Below are positions 1-12,290 of a DNA stretch of 64,000 nucleotides, piece by piece (the first letter of the stretch is position 1; the number at the start of each line of letters is the position of its first letter). The notes under the pieces were generated by a model. The model was not told the DNA's origin, ran no database searches, and saw only the letters and a list, made by a program, of their open reading frames with translations. Source of the stretch: Azadirachta indica (lineage: Eukaryota > Streptophyta > Magnoliopsida > Sapindales > Meliaceae); contig CM040443.1 in the NCBI GenBank assembly GCA_022749755.1, forward strand, positions 14,027,744-14,091,743. The letters are read 5' to 3'. The position numbers and the translations under genes were made by a program.

Positions 1-708
1 ATGTAGAGGTGACATTAACTAAAATTCAACAACTTCTTTTGTAAAATCCAATTTTAATTAACATAATGTGGAATAAGAGACAAGTAGCCATAAGTGTTAT
101 TGAAGTCCATAAATTAAATTTCCAACAAATTCTATCTTGAACTTCCTCCAACATATTTCTTATTCTACTTTTCTCTCTACTATATTTTTTCAACACATCT
201 GCTTTTACAGTATTCCTAGAAATACTTTGCACTTCAAATTGCAAATACTCAAGATTCTTATTATGTGAACATATTCAACAAATCAAAATGGTCAATTATG
301 CATAACAAGCTTTAAAGATAACAAGTTGCAAAATACGCTATATTTATACCGTGGAACACATTGAGAAACTAAAGCTTTACTATGAGTTAGAAACATTTGA
401 TTAGGGCCATATGGACTTGACAACTTAGGACATTTGCTTAATCATGTTATCTATCCCATAAATACTGTCACATATGTACGTTTTTTCACATAACTTGCGC
501 TTGAAACTTAATTTTCCATCTTCATATGCATCAATTGGCGTTTTGATAAAAATGCTCCAAACTTTAGATGTCTCTCTCCTTTTGTGTTTTTCACCCTTTT
601 GAGATGAATCATCGTCTATGCCACGATCTTCTTTTAACTTATTTAAATCCACGTCTTGTCCCCGAAAAAAGCTTCGATGTTAGGAACTGATGCTGAATTA
701 GTCTCCAT
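1..708 (-). pseudogene. hAT-family transposase remnant (RICESLEEPER/DAYSLEEPER-like), N-terminal part
   Basis: Reading leftwards from an ATG at 708, a short N-terminus is followed by a one-base frame change in a T-run near 670. Then comes a BED zinc-finger-like stretch (652-425) with VWSIF and CEKTYICDS. The first Cys of the usual CxxC pair is missing. A stop near 427 is bypassed by a second frame change into a KCPKL stretch. At 244-26 the start of the hAT catalytic region is clear: SRNTVKADVLKKYSREK, then RICWKFNLWTSIT, after which the frame breaks again. The order BED finger, linker and SRNT...LWTS is that of plant hAT transposases. The gene continues past the left edge of the window. With at least three frame breaks it cannot make transposase. 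The family call rests on recalled motifs. Confidence 0.8.
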
Positions 709-1042
709 AAAATTTGAAACCATTTGTACATAAAAATAATAAATAGTTAGTAATTTAGTAATACGGATAAGTTCAAAGAAGCTAGAGAGACTTCAATACC
801 AATATGTATTATAGTCTAATGTGTGTGTACTTATAAATTTTTTTGAACTCAAACAGATAAGAGTTAGAATGCTTAAAAAATATGGAGAATGCCAAGTGTA
901 AATAAATAAGCTTTCTACTCAATAAAGGAAAACATTAACCAACTAAGTTAGCAAAGTAACTTGCACTTGCTTCTACTTTCTTTCTAGAAAAGAAAAAATT
1001 AAAATTATATGGATGCTAAAAAAATGGAGCAAATAAAAAATT

Positions 1043-1302
1043 GAGAAAATGCCCATTACCTCCTTACTTTTTAAGTTAATACCCCATTACTGTCTATATT
1101 TTTTCTAATACCCCATCTCCCACCTAATTTTTTTTTTTCGATTTTGCCTTTCAGTTCAATTGATTTATAAAATAGTAAAATCGAAAATATTTGAAATATT
1201 AAAAAGCAAAATCGGAACTCATGGGGGATGAGATATTAAAAAACATATAAGGGGGTAATAAGGCATTAGCTTAAAAAGTAGGGGGATAATGGGCATTCTC
1301 CC
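1043..1302. mobile_element. Mutator-like MITE with perfect 9-bp target-site duplication
   Basis: This 260-bp element has about 50-bp terminal inverted repeats. The left end is GAGAAAATGCCCATTACCTC and the reverse complement of the right end is GGGAGAATGCCCATTATCCC. Pairing continues inwards through CTACTTTTTAAG and, more weakly, through a GATTTTGC core, so most of the element can fold back on itself. The identical 9-mer TAAAAAATT flanks it at 1034-1042 and 1303-1311. A 9-bp duplication is the hallmark of Mutator superfamily insertion. There is no coding capacity. Confidence 0.85.
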
Positions 1303-1689
1303 TAAAAAATTCTATAACTTAGTAGAAGGAAAGAAAGGCAAAATTTTGGATATTGTAAAAATGGATCTAATTTTCTCTCCTTCCAATTTGAAAAAATGGA
1401 TCCAATTTTCTTTCCTTCTAGCTTGAAAAAAATAACGACGAGAGAAAAGAGCCAATTTAGCAATTCAAAACTGTCAAAACCCTAAAGCTACAAATAAACA
1501 AACAGGAAGCCAACAAATCATAAAGACAAAAAACCAGCAGAAAGTCATCAAACCTCTACAACAGCTACCAAGAAGTGACAACGAACGGATAGGTGACAAT
1601 AAAATATGGCTGCTGTTAATTAAAAATTTGGAGTCAAGTAAGAAGTCGTGGGTTAATGGGTGAGGTTTGGAACTTGTGGCAGCTTGAAG

Positions 1690-2415
1690 TCTAAAACGAA
1701 AGTGGATGTGGTTTAGCTTTACACTTTAGTTTAGGGTTGTAACTTGTAATATTACATTTATGTCCTTAACATATTAAAAATAATCTATTTGATTACATTT
1801 TATATATATATATATATATGTGACAATTCGATCATTATATTAGGGGTCTATTTGACATAAATAAACTTATATTATATTATTTTTTATTTTATTAAATATT
1901 TAATATAGCACTTTAGACACAATTATTAATTTTTATAACATATTAAGGGCTTATTAATTTTGATACTATTATTAATGTAATAGTCATATATTAATATTAT
2001 TAATTAATAAATGTTAGCAATTGAATTTAAAAGTTTTAGAAAAATAACATGCTAATTAATTGGTACATCACCTCTATTATCATTTTTCAATTTATAAAGT
2101 ATAAGTTATTTAACAATAGACCCCAAATTATGATAGATTTGCAAATATTTGAATTGTGTTACAATATACTTAATTTACAATAAGTTTTTTAATCAAAAAC
2201 TAATTAAGATTATATCAAAAATTTATGAAAATGAAGAGTATTAATCGATCAAATTTATCTTCACTTTTTTTTAAAAATATTAGCCTCCAATTATAATAGA
2301 GAGTAACTATATTATATAGAGTAATATGCCTTAACAATTTATGTTGATAAACTTTAGTTTGAAAATTAAGTCATACAATTTAGTTTAAAAATTAAATAAG
2401 TATTAGATAATTAAT
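1690..2415. repeat. Copy A of a non-coding repeat present two and a half times (A, B, C)
   Basis: The stretch starting near AGCTTTACACTTTAGTTTAG and ending near AAATAAGTATTAGATAAT recurs at 3372-4063 in the same order and orientation. Differences are scattered substitutions and small indels. Copy A carries a TA microsatellite (about 1800-1820) that is shorter in copy B. No reading frame of note was seen. Confidence 0.85.
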
Positions 2416-2744
2416 TTGCAATAATTTTTATTGTTTGAAAAAAATTTATTATTAGATGATTTTATTTTCTTTACACGAGCATATTTTAGCTTGGTTGTTA
2501 CATATAAAAACTTTACTTAAATTATTGTTAAATAAAATATCACAAGAAATTTATAAATTATTTTTTACAAAATTTTGCTTATCAAGTATTAAGTAAAAAA
2601 TGTTTTAATTTTATCTATTTATAAGTAACAATTAATTTTAATATTAACTTAAAAATAAATACATTTAAAACTATTAAAAATAATTTAGTATTAGAATACA
2701 AAAGGACCTAAAATATTGTAATATATAAATTTAAACTAAAAAGT

Positions 2745-2835
2745 TATTGTACTTTAGTGGTATGAAATTCACGTTATGGCCTTAAAGACTTAGGTTTGAA
2801 TCTTATTATTCATAAATTTTTTTAAAAAATAATAA
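2745..2835 (+). mobile_element. Possible tRNA-derived SINE fragment
   Basis: A polymerase III A-box-like TTTAGTGGTATG (about 2753) lies about 40 bp upstream of a B-box-like GGTTTGAATC (about 2793). A T/A-rich tail follows. This is the layout of plant tRNA-derived SINEs, but no target duplication was found and the boxes are degenerate. Confidence 0.3.
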
Positions 2836-3371
2836 ACATGTTATAAATGGATTGATAAGTTGACACAATCCAATTGTTCGAATAATAATGATGTTATTAA
2901 ACGAGTTGACGATTTTAGAAAGTCAAACTTGGACACGATATGATTAATAAATAAGTAACACTAACAGGACACGATTATTAATTGTGTTGACTTACCTCAA
3001 CTCAAAGTTAAAATTTTTGTGTCAAGTATGTGCTTCACAGGTCGAATCCAAAATTGTTACCCCTCCCCTTATGTAAAGGAAATTCTACCCACAAATAGGA
3101 GGAGAATACCACACTTACTATAAGTGTGTGGAATTTGAACTATACCAACGCTCTAAATTAATGATTCAGACATTTATATTTGTGATGGTGAACAGTATTT
3201 GTATTTTAATTATGGTTATAGTTTTGAAATTATAAATGAATATGTCAAAATTTTGAACTATTATTATTTCTCTAGTTGTATATATTTTTTGTTGTTAAAT
3301 TAAAAATGTAGTTAGTAAAAAATATTGTAATTGGTGATGGACCTAGAATGTTTAAAACAAATTTATGTCAA

Positions 3372-4063
3372 AATGAAAATGGAAATGTACGTGCGATAGC
3401 TTTACACTCTAGTTTAGGGTTGTAACTTGTAACGTGTAATATTACATTTATGTCCTTAACATGTTAAAAATAATCTATTTTATTGTATTTTATATATGTG
3501 TGACAATTCGATCATTGTATTAGGGGTCTATTTGATATAAATAAACTTATATTATATTATATTACATTTTATTAGATATTTAATATATCCATTTAGACAC
3601 AATTATTAATTTTTATAACATATTAGGGGGTTATTAATTTTCATACTATTATTAATGTAATGGCCATATATTGTTATTATAATTAATAAATGTTAGCAAT
3701 TAAATTTAAAAGTTTTAGAAAAATAACATGCTAATTAAGTGGTATGTCACCTCTATTATCATTTATCAATTTATAAAGTATAAATTATTTAACAATAGAC
3801 CCAAATTACGATAGATTTTCAAATATTTGAATTGTGTTAAATATGCTTAATTTATAATAATTTTTTAATCATAAACTAATTAAGATTATATTAAAAATTT
3901 ATGAAAATGAAGAATATTAACTTATCAAATTTATCTTCAGTTTTTTCTTAAAATAATTAGCCTCTAATTATAATAAAGAGTAACTATATTATATAGAGCC
4001 ATATGCCTTAACTATTCATGTTGATATACTTTAGTTTGAAAATTAAATAAGTATTAGATAATC
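3372..4063. repeat. Copy B of the A/B/C repeat
   Basis: It matches 1690-2415 almost from end to end, including GTCCTTAACATGTTAAAAAT, the GACACAATTATTAATTTTTA block and the terminal AAATAAGTATTAGATAAT. It runs straight into the partial copy C without a spacer. Confidence 0.85.
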
Positions 4064-4320
4064 AAATTTGAAATGTTTTAAGAAAACTACATGCTAATCA
4101 CCTCCATTATTAGATCATAAATGACAAAGCATAAATCGTTTCGGTAATAAACTCAAATTACAATAGACGTACAGATATTTAAATTGTGCTACAATAGCTT
4201 AATTTACAATAATTTTTTAATATTATAAATTATATATACAAAATTAATTAATATTATTCGATGAAATTTATCTTCACCTTTTCTTTAAATTTAACTTCCA
4301 TTTATAATAGAAACTAAATA
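4064..4320. repeat. Copy C, partial, more diverged
   Basis: It repeats the second half of the unit. ACATGCTAATCACCTCCATT, a CAAATTACAATAGACG block, an AATTTACAATAATTTTTTAA block and AATTTATCTTCACC appear in the same order as in copy A (2040-2310). It is more diverged than B is from A, suggesting an older duplication. Confidence 0.75.
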
Positions 4321-7300
4321 AGTGTAGCAAAATAAGCACATGAATATGTAGTTAGCTATAATTTTGAATAACATTATCTATCAAAGTGATCTAGTACTTA
4401 AAAACATTCAAACACATAGCAACTATCTGCAATTTAATGTGACAGAAAAATGTGGTTTCCAACTAATTTTTTATTCATCTTAGTGGCTGGATATGTCCAA
4501 GCTTAAAAATTCTGCAGCAGTCCTTAAATATATATTTTTTAAAGCTTGCACTTTTTCCTTTAAATGTGATTTTTGTCTTTTCTAATCAATTTGTAGTCAT
4601 TGAAAGAAAACTCTTACGCTTAGAGTTAGCAACTCCTAAGAAAAAGGTATTACATGTTTAAATTAAAATTATGAAGTTTTCTTTCCATCCTCACCTGAGG
4701 GATTCAAATATTAGCTCTATTACTTCGTACTTTGTCATTGAATATAGTAATTTTGTCTCAACCTTTGGTTGTAAAATATATGTAACCCCATCAATTGTAG
4801 TTTAGAGGTCTTCCATCAAAACCATCCAATGTACTTATCTCTAACGTCAAGAGATATGAGAAATGTTATGGAAGTTAAACATGATAGCTCTCATGTTTCT
4901 TGATCTTAGGGAGAATTATGTTAGGGTGGCTCTAGTAGAACACTAAAGTTGGAATTCTTGTGATCAAATGTATTTTTGTAGTTAAGATTGAGACGAAATT
5001 ATTGGATGTAATAAAGGAGTAATAAGGCTACTAATTAAAATTTCTTATCTTATATAAAAAAAAAAAAGCGTTTGAAAATTTAATTCTACACATTTAATAT
5101 CTTTTTGTAGTTAATAATGCTTCAAAAGTTCTCGTGCTTCGTTCGTCAACAAACATAAATTAATTAGAATCATAAACAAGTTAAGAAATTTAAAAAGAAG
5201 GATAGGAGAAATGTACATCAATTCGGTAGAGTGGAGTAAAATCACACAATGAGAAATTCCCTTTAACTCACAATGAAAGAGCTCTCTCTTTGTGCTTCTT
5301 TTACTCTCTATTTTACCGCTTTGTATATGCCTTTGATAATTAAATAAAATATAGAAACATCTTTTTATATAATATCTTTTTATATAATATTGCAAAGATA
5401 AAGAAATGTTTTTTTATTATGATTATAATGCGCAATTCTAATTCCAATCATATTAAATATTTTATCTTTTATTCAAAATAAAATTATTATTAACTAATAA
5501 TAATATTTATTTATTTGTATTTCTTAGTAATCGTTAATAATAAATGTGATAATGCTTAAAAATAAATATTTATCTTATTTAAGTAGATTATGTTGAGTTA
5601 ACCCATAACAGGTGTCCCAATAGGCCTAGCCTACGTTAATATCTCCTAATCACACGTGATGGAATAACATTTCTAACAAAACAATACGTAGAAGAAGCTT
5701 ATCTTGATAAAGAGCATACCATAAAGTTTATATAAGTAAATGCATCATATGAACATGAGCAAATGAAAATAAATAAAGTTTGTTGTTTATGTTCTTATGG
5801 TAAACAATTTCACGACGAAAGATTTTCACAAATTATTCATTTATGTCTTAAATTAACTTTTTTACATTAATTAAAGTATACTTAACTTCTCAAATAAAAG
5901 TTATGCTTTATTTACCAAAAACTTTATGCAACAATAATTATGTTTATTTAGAAAAAAAAATTATATAATTGGTTGACGAATTAATACATAAGGTAAACGT
6001 AAAATAAAGATAAATCTTTTCATATCTTTTAGTTTTAAACTAACCGTTTTCTTAGACATGTTTTATAAATAAAAAAGTTTTATAACTATAAATAAATGCT
6101 ACATGCAATTATTTTAACTAATTCTTCATTCATCAATTGCAAGACACTTTTTTGACTTTCAATGATCTTGACTATCAGCACTTGCACTTGCACTAGCACT
6201 ACATATGTTTGGACTATATTCAACATTGCAAGTTTAAATTCCCATTGGAAGTTAAGCATGTTATTGTTCAGATACTTACTTTTGGCAATGCATTTCTCAA
6301 CTTTTCTCTCTTTTGATATAAAAAATATATTAATTAATTTAAAATGTTAAGATTTTTATTTGTTTATTTGTGAACTAATTGTAAATATAAAATGTAGCTA
6401 TTTCTACATGCTTCACTTATGCCAAGTTCACTATCCTCATTAATATTCAATAGAAAAGGAAGCGTTCTATGGGTAAGTAATCTAGAAATATAATATTTCA
6501 TTGTCGATGTATTTTTACTTTTTCTAACTGATATTTATCTTAAGGTTGAGATGCACTCACTTAAAAATTTGGCAATTGTGACTAATTTCAACTCATAGAA
6601 ATAAAGGTATGTATAGAAATGAGAAGTTAACTCCTAATAGCTCTCATATCTCTTGATTTTGAAGTAAAGTATAATTAAAAGAACATGAAACTATAATTAA
6701 AAGGATTATAACTATTTTAAGATCAACGATTGAGAGGGAGTTATCAAATTTAATAAAGAAAATGGGGTAATGGGGTTGGATTGAATCCCCTTACTTTTGA
6801 TTAATAAAAAGGTTATTTTTTTTTTTTTACTCTTATTTGATTAATTAAACTGTTAACTTTCTTTTCTTTTTCTTTTGAGAAATTTTTAGAGATGTTTTAT
6901 CAATTATGAAATAAGAATATTTATATTATTGTGTTAGTTCATAAGAGTCAATTATAAACACTAGTCAATAGAAATTAAAAAGATATTCATCCCAATGCAC
7001 TAGTCAAAATAGGTCAAACACAAAAAGACAAAGGGTATTTTAAGTGGGTAAAAAAAAAGATAAAAAAAAGTATCAAAGATATATTTAGAGGAGTCTCATT
7101 GATAATTATTTTTAATTTAATAGTCTTGTTATCATGTTAGTTATACTTTAACATTTACTTTTCTTTCTTTTAACAAACTGTTTTTGAATAAGTTTAAGTG
7201 GGTTTAAGACTCAGGCCCATCTCATAATGCTCCATTCAAGACAAGTGTAATGGATAGATAAAAGCTTAATTAAGCCCACCACCAACCCATTTAGGCCAAC

Positions 7301-8561
7301 ATTTATAAGCCCATGTTGGCCCAACATTAACATTTGGACACGTACATTGCCAACTTTTGAGTACCGGAAATTGGATATTGATAAAAGATTCTCTTCTCTC
7401 TTCAAAATACTTCGACAAACAATAGACAAGATAGTTTATTCAAACTATTCATTCCTTCAAACACCAAGTCATTTTTAACTAAAACATTTTGTAATTATCT
7501 TGTAAAATCTAAGTAATAACGATCCAAAAATATCGTATATAAAATAATTTATCTTGCAGTACTAAATAAATAATCAACTATTGAGATAACTGAGTAAGTG
7601 TTTAGTAAATTTTATTATTTTATATAATATGATAGAACAAAAATGTCAATATCTTCTATTTTAAAGATTTTGAGTTAAATAAGTCTATTTTAATAAATAT
7701 AATAGATGTACGGTAGACAAATCGAGTTTATTTTGTGTTTTATATCAAATCAAATTAAACTAATTTAGGTTGAAATAGAATCAAACTTATATTCAATTCG
7801 ATTCGTTTTTATTTGATTTGCCTAAATTTAAATTTTATAATTTTTAGATTTTCATTTAAAGATAATAAATTTTGAACTTTTATCTTTGATAGAACAATTA
7901 TTACATAATATTGTAAGTGTTTAGTTTTATATTTCTTTATTCTTAATTAATTGCTAAATTTATAATGTAATTTATTCAATTTTCGGTTCGGTTCAACTTA
8001 TAATCAAACCAATAAAAATTATCAATTTATAAATCGAACCCAATTAATTATAATTAAAACGATGCATAATCAAACCGAAGTAACTTGAACTAATTAGTTT
8101 GAATAAGTTATTTCTATCCATTCCGAAGTAGGCAAGTATTTTGGTGCCATGGATCATGCCCCTATATATTATATCTATAATTTGATTAGTTATCACAATG
8201 ATAATTATTTCTTTATTTTGCTAACTAGATAATTATTTTTTAACATAAAATAATAGAACACCAACATTGTATGATATTAACAATGCTTGAGAAGGAGAGT
8301 TATGTTTTCAAGCAATAAAAATATATAATAAAAATAGAAGAATTATGTTAGGTTTGAATGATTTTTTTTTTCTTAATAAGAATTGGAATTCGATTATTTT
8401 TTTAAAATAATAAATATTAAAAGCATGAAAGAGAAAATATAAAAAAAAACTTTACCAAACAATGAAAATAATTTATGACCATTCAAAATTTCTTTTAACC
8501 GTTCCAATACTAGTCCCAAATAAGCCTACATTCAAGATCATAAACATGATCATCACCTAAT
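4321..8561. other. AT-rich intergenic DNA
   Basis: No gene could be supported. Short open frames (for example 5395-5111 minus, 6162-6350 plus and 7429-7211 minus) lack recognisable domains or splice context. Around 7980-8110 there are short TTCGGTTCGGTTCAAC and AATCAAACCGAAG motifs typical of a common plant dispersed repeat, but element ends could not be fixed. Confidence 0.5.
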
Positions 8562-8658
8562 TGTTAGATTAGGCTTTACTCCTATTTAGAAAATGCCTAA
8601 TTTTGAAGTTCACATGGTTAGGGATTTTAGGGTTTTTTTTTTTTTTGGTGGCTATATA

Positions 8659-8695
<37 letters not shown>

Positions 8696-9280
8696 AAGAG
8701 TTGTATAAGCCGTAAGACAGAAAGACGGATCTTTTCAGAAAATTTCAGTCCTACACAGTTTTCATCAAACTGACAATCGGGTGGCGATTTGAACTCCGTT
8801 TTAGCTCAAATTTTACATGGAAATTCTACACACATAGTTCTTGATTCTGGACGGTGTGATTGAGCTCTCTAGTACGTCTAGAATTTACGTTTATAACAGC
8901 TTTGATTTCAGAATTTTTCTGCAGTCTTATTTTGGTTTTTTCATTTTGGTGTTAATTTATTGGTGTATTTGGTGAGATTTTTTTTTTTTTTTAACTCTTA
9001 CTTTGTGATTGAGTTCTTATTTGTTTTTAAGACTGTAATCTTATAAGAAAACTCTGATACTTCTTATTTGGTGATAGTGAAAATTTTTTTGTTGTGGTTT
9101 TTTACTCTCACTTACATTGAGGGGGAGGTTTTTCCACATAAATTTGGAGTCTCTTGTTTTGTTTTTGAACTTGATTATTCTTACTGTTTTTATTATTTTG
9201 ATTTACTTAATTACTTTATCTTGGTTTAAGTAAGTGGGAAGAATTAAATTTGTACTACTTTCTCTTATTTCTTCCTAATA
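8562..9280 (+). repeat. Copia 5' LTR
   Basis: It starts TGTTAGATTAGGCTTTACTC and ends CTTCCTAATA, where the usual CA end appears mutated. It aligns throughout with the inverted LTR at 12291-12995. It contains a TATA box (CTATATAAG, 8652-8660) followed at once by a (GT)n tract. The primer-binding site begins 4 bp after its end. Confidence 0.88.
8661..8693 (+). repeat. (GT)n microsatellite inside the Copia 5' LTR
   Basis: There are about 16 GT units directly downstream of the LTR TATA box. The inverted 3' LTR has only about five units at the same place, so the tract changed length after insertion. Confidence 0.95.
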
Positions 9281-9283
9281 AAA

Positions 9284-9296
9284 TGGTATCAGAGCA
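9284..9296 (+). promoter_or_regulatory. Copia primer-binding site, initiator-Met tRNA type
   Basis: TGGTATCAGAGCA is complementary to the 3' end of plant initiator methionine tRNA, the standard primer of Copia elements. It fixes the 5' LTR boundary and the plus orientation. Confidence 0.92.
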
Positions 9297-9329
9297 GAGT
9301 TTAGTTAGTGAGTTATTATTTTGTTTTGA

Positions 9330-10159
9330 ATGATGGAGGTTAATACAAGTAGAATGGTGAATTTGAATAGTTCCAATTATGCACTTTGGAAGGGTAAGAT
9401 TGAAGATTTGCTTTATGTCAAAGATTATTATCTACCAGTGTTTGCCACTGAGAAATTTGATCATAAAACAAATGAAGAATGGACTTTAATGCATTGACAG
9501 GTTTGTGGATACATTAGGCAGTAGGTTGATGATAATGTGTTGAGCCATATAAGTGTAAAGAAAAATGCTCAGACGCTTTGGAATAAATTGGAACAGTTGT
9601 ATATCAGGAAAATAGGAAATAACAAGTTGTTTTTGATAAAGCAGATGATGGCCTTAAAATATAGAGATGGAACTTTGTTGACTGATCACTTGAATATATT
9701 TCAGGAAATTATTAATCAGCTTGCTACTATAAGAATCACTTTTGAGGATGAAATTCAAGGTTTATGGCTTCTTAGTACTTTACCAGACCATGGGAGACAT
9801 TCAGCGTGTCATTATCTAATTCTGCACCAGATGGTATTATCTCCATAGAGTTTGCTAAAAACAGTATCTTGAATGAAGAGATGAGAAGGAAAACACAGGG
9901 TTGCTCTTCACAGTCAGAAGCTTTAGTTTCAGATTCTAGGGGGAGAAGCAAGAGCTGAGATTCCAGTAACAAAGAGTATAGCAGAAGCAAGTCAAGAAAG
10001 AGGTATAAAAATCTTGAGTGTCACCATTGTGGTAAGAAAGGACATGTCAAGAAATATTGCTACAAATGGAAAAGAGAAAATAAGGAGAGCAAACAAAAAG
10101 AAAAGAAGAACGACTATAATAGTGATGATGATAAAGTTAATGTTACTCATGAAGATATT
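9330..10159 (+). pseudogene. Copia gag with CCHC zinc knuckle, broken
   Basis: The frame opens at 9330 with MMEVNTSRMVNLNSSNY followed by ALWKGKIEDLL, the usual Copia gag start. In-frame stops occur at 9495 (TGA) and 9522 (TAG). The frame resumes through VDDNVLSHI and a QTLWNKLEQLY block to LLSTLP near 9785, where a one-base shift moves it into the next frame (ETFSVSLSNSAPDG). A further TGA lies near 9956. The zinc knuckle CHHCGKKGHVKKYC (about 10018-10061) fits C-x2-C-x4-H-x4-C, so the nucleic-acid-binding motif survives. With three stops and a frameshift no full gag can be made. Confidence 0.88.
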
Positions 10160-10668
10160 TTGACTGTTCAAGAATATGATGCAATCAATCTTACTCATAG
10201 TGAGACTAGTTGGGTGATAGATAGTGGTGTCTCTGTTCATATTACAGGTAGAAGGGATTTTTTCTCCTCCTATACAGTTGGTGATTTTGGAGATATCAAG
10301 ACAGCTAATGAAGGAATAATACGATGTGCAGGTGTTGGAGATGTTTGCTTGAAGATTGCTAATGGTTTCATGTTAGTTCTCAGGCATGTCAAGCATATTC
10401 CAGATATTCGACTTAATCTTCTTTCTATTGGTAAGCTTTGTGATGCTGCCTATGACAACAAGTTTTCAGGAGACAATTGGAAGCTCACTAAAGGTGCTAT
10501 AGTTATGGCTAGTGGTAAGAAGTATTCCTCTTTATACCTTACTCAAACTAAAATTGCTAAAGATGTTGTGCACGCAGCTGAGTCAAAAGATAGAATTGAG
10601 TTATGGTATAAGCGATTATGTCATATGAGTGATAAGGGATAACTAAGCTAGCTAAGAAGAATGTGTTT
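10160..10668 (+). pseudogene. Copia aspartic protease and start of the integrase zinc-binding domain
   Basis: The frame holds SWVIDSGVSVHIT, with the catalytic Asp-Ser-Gly at 10220-10228. HVKHIPDIRLNLLSIGKLCD, a hallmark of Copia protease, follows. Next comes the GAG-pre-integrase stretch ELWYKRLCHMSDKG, whose His belongs to the integrase HHCC zinc site. A TAA at about 10640 interrupts it. After the stop the same frame still reads LSKLAKKNVF, then similarity ends abruptly near 10668. The continuation is found inverted at about 13254. The zinc site is thus divided between the two pieces. Confidence 0.85.
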
Positions 10669-11094
10669 TGCAAGTTATACTTGTTGCAAGGTTCTTATTT
10701 TCTAGAAAGTGTGCCTTTATTTCCTTGTTGTTTAATAGCAAACATGTTCACTAGAAAATGTTCATATGAATATAAAAACTTCCCAAAAAAAAAAAAAAAT
10801 AGTTTGGTCTCAAAAAAAGAGTTTCAAGTAAAAAATTGTAAAATCTCCATTATAAAATTTTTCTCAAGGCTCAATATTTCCTAAAATTGCTCTAAATACA
10901 ACTGATTAAATATACTTTAAACATTCAAACTTACAATTGATTTTGTCTTTTAACTTATTCTTTTCATACCCTTCTGATTAAAAATGATTTTGTTGCAAGA
11001 TTATGGGCATGCATTATGTTAGGGCGCTAAGTTATGGTAATATAGAGTCCTTAAACTCTTTGCATTTCTTACAATTAAGAAAATAAAGTAAATC

Positions 11095-11350
11095 AAACTT
11101 TGAAAAATTTATAAAAATATCCAAGATTAAAAGTTGAATTTTAAAAATATTCAACAATAACTTTTCATTTTAAAATTACCGAAAAATCAGATAAATAAAC
11201 GATTTTACCCTTTTAATAAAAAATTTGGAAAATTAAAATTAAAAATCATTTATATATCTATTTTTTTAGATAGTTTTAAAATTAAAAATTACTGTTAAAC
11301 ATTTTTTAAATTTCGCTTCGGGTTTTAGATGTTTTCGTAAATTTTCTTAA
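11095..11350. mobile_element. Candidate MITE with about 70-bp inverted repeats
   Basis: The left end AAATTTATAAAAATATCCAA pairs with the reverse complement of the right end, AAATTTACGAAAACATCTAA. Pairing continues with gaps through TTCAACAATAACTTTTCATT against TTTAACAGTAATTTTTAATT. A clean target duplication was not found. It lies in the inverted, formerly flanking DNA of the Copia element. Confidence 0.45.
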
Positions 11351-11384
11351 AACTTTTACCTTCTCTACTCCTCTCCATACAAGA

Positions 11385-12046
11385 AGTGACTAATTAATAC
11401 TTCCAAGTAATTAATAAAGCACTAGCACTCATCCTTAAATTAAGAAAGTGATTAATTAAAAAATTGAATAAATAAACTCTATCTCTAACCCTAAAATATG
11501 AAAATAAGTATTAAATATGAATTTCACATTTTAAATTAACTAAAAATATGATTTATCATGTGAGCCACGTATAAGGAAATTCTTCGTTCTCTCACTTGAA
11601 ACACATGAAACGAAAGATCTATAAATAATAAATTAAAAACGACCACTAAACTTAAGCTTGGCTGAATATTTAATGGATAGTAGAATCTTAACAAAATATC
11701 AATAGATGATCATGATAATTATGCCTTTATTAACAAAAAAAACATTTCGTTTCATGTATTATAATTAAGTAATTAAATATTTTTATAAGTTTATGAAAAG
11801 TAGGTTTTCAGAGTGTAATTAAAAAAATCCTAATAAATTTTTAAAAATTATTTTATATGCACAAGTGACATAACTTTATTTTTTCATATAATTAATATAG
11901 AAGCCAAAAGATAAGATGGTCAAAAAAGGAATCTCAAATTGAGACAATTAATTCCATCATGATTCATATGATCCTTGCACAAGAAGTAATTTAAGGTACT
12001 ACCATTTATATCCTTAAATTAAGAAAGTGATTTGTTAAAAAATGTA
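11385..12046. repeat. Short direct repeat pair
   Basis: The block CCTTAAATTAAGAAAGTGAT followed by T-rich DNA, with ACAAGAAGT upstream, occurs near 11382-11462 and again near 11980-12045. It may be the residue of an older duplicated element. Nothing coding lies between the copies. Confidence 0.5.
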
Positions 12047-12290
12047 GAAGTTCTTATATTTAAGATTATAAATTTCTTTCTCTCTATTTCATACTCAACG
12101 GTTGAATTAAATCCATGATGATTATTAAGAAAAAAAAATTTTAATTTTCAATATATAAATTTTATTTTCTTTCTTTTGAAAAAGACAAATTTATCTGAAT
12201 AGTTATCTCACTTTTGACTTTTATTAGCTATTATTTCAATTTTCATAAAAAAGTCAAAACAATCTCGGTTCACTTATAGTATACCACTAG

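Noticed and set aside
5111..7429. Several 60-95-codon open frames in the left intergenic DNA
   Set aside because: They have biased composition, no motifs and no splice-compatible neighbours. This is expected by chance in AT-rich sequence.
10663..10884. A 73-codon plus-strand open frame after the Copia fragment
   Set aside because: Copia similarity stops near 10668. Beyond that the peptide is low-complexity with a lysine run from a poly(A) tract.
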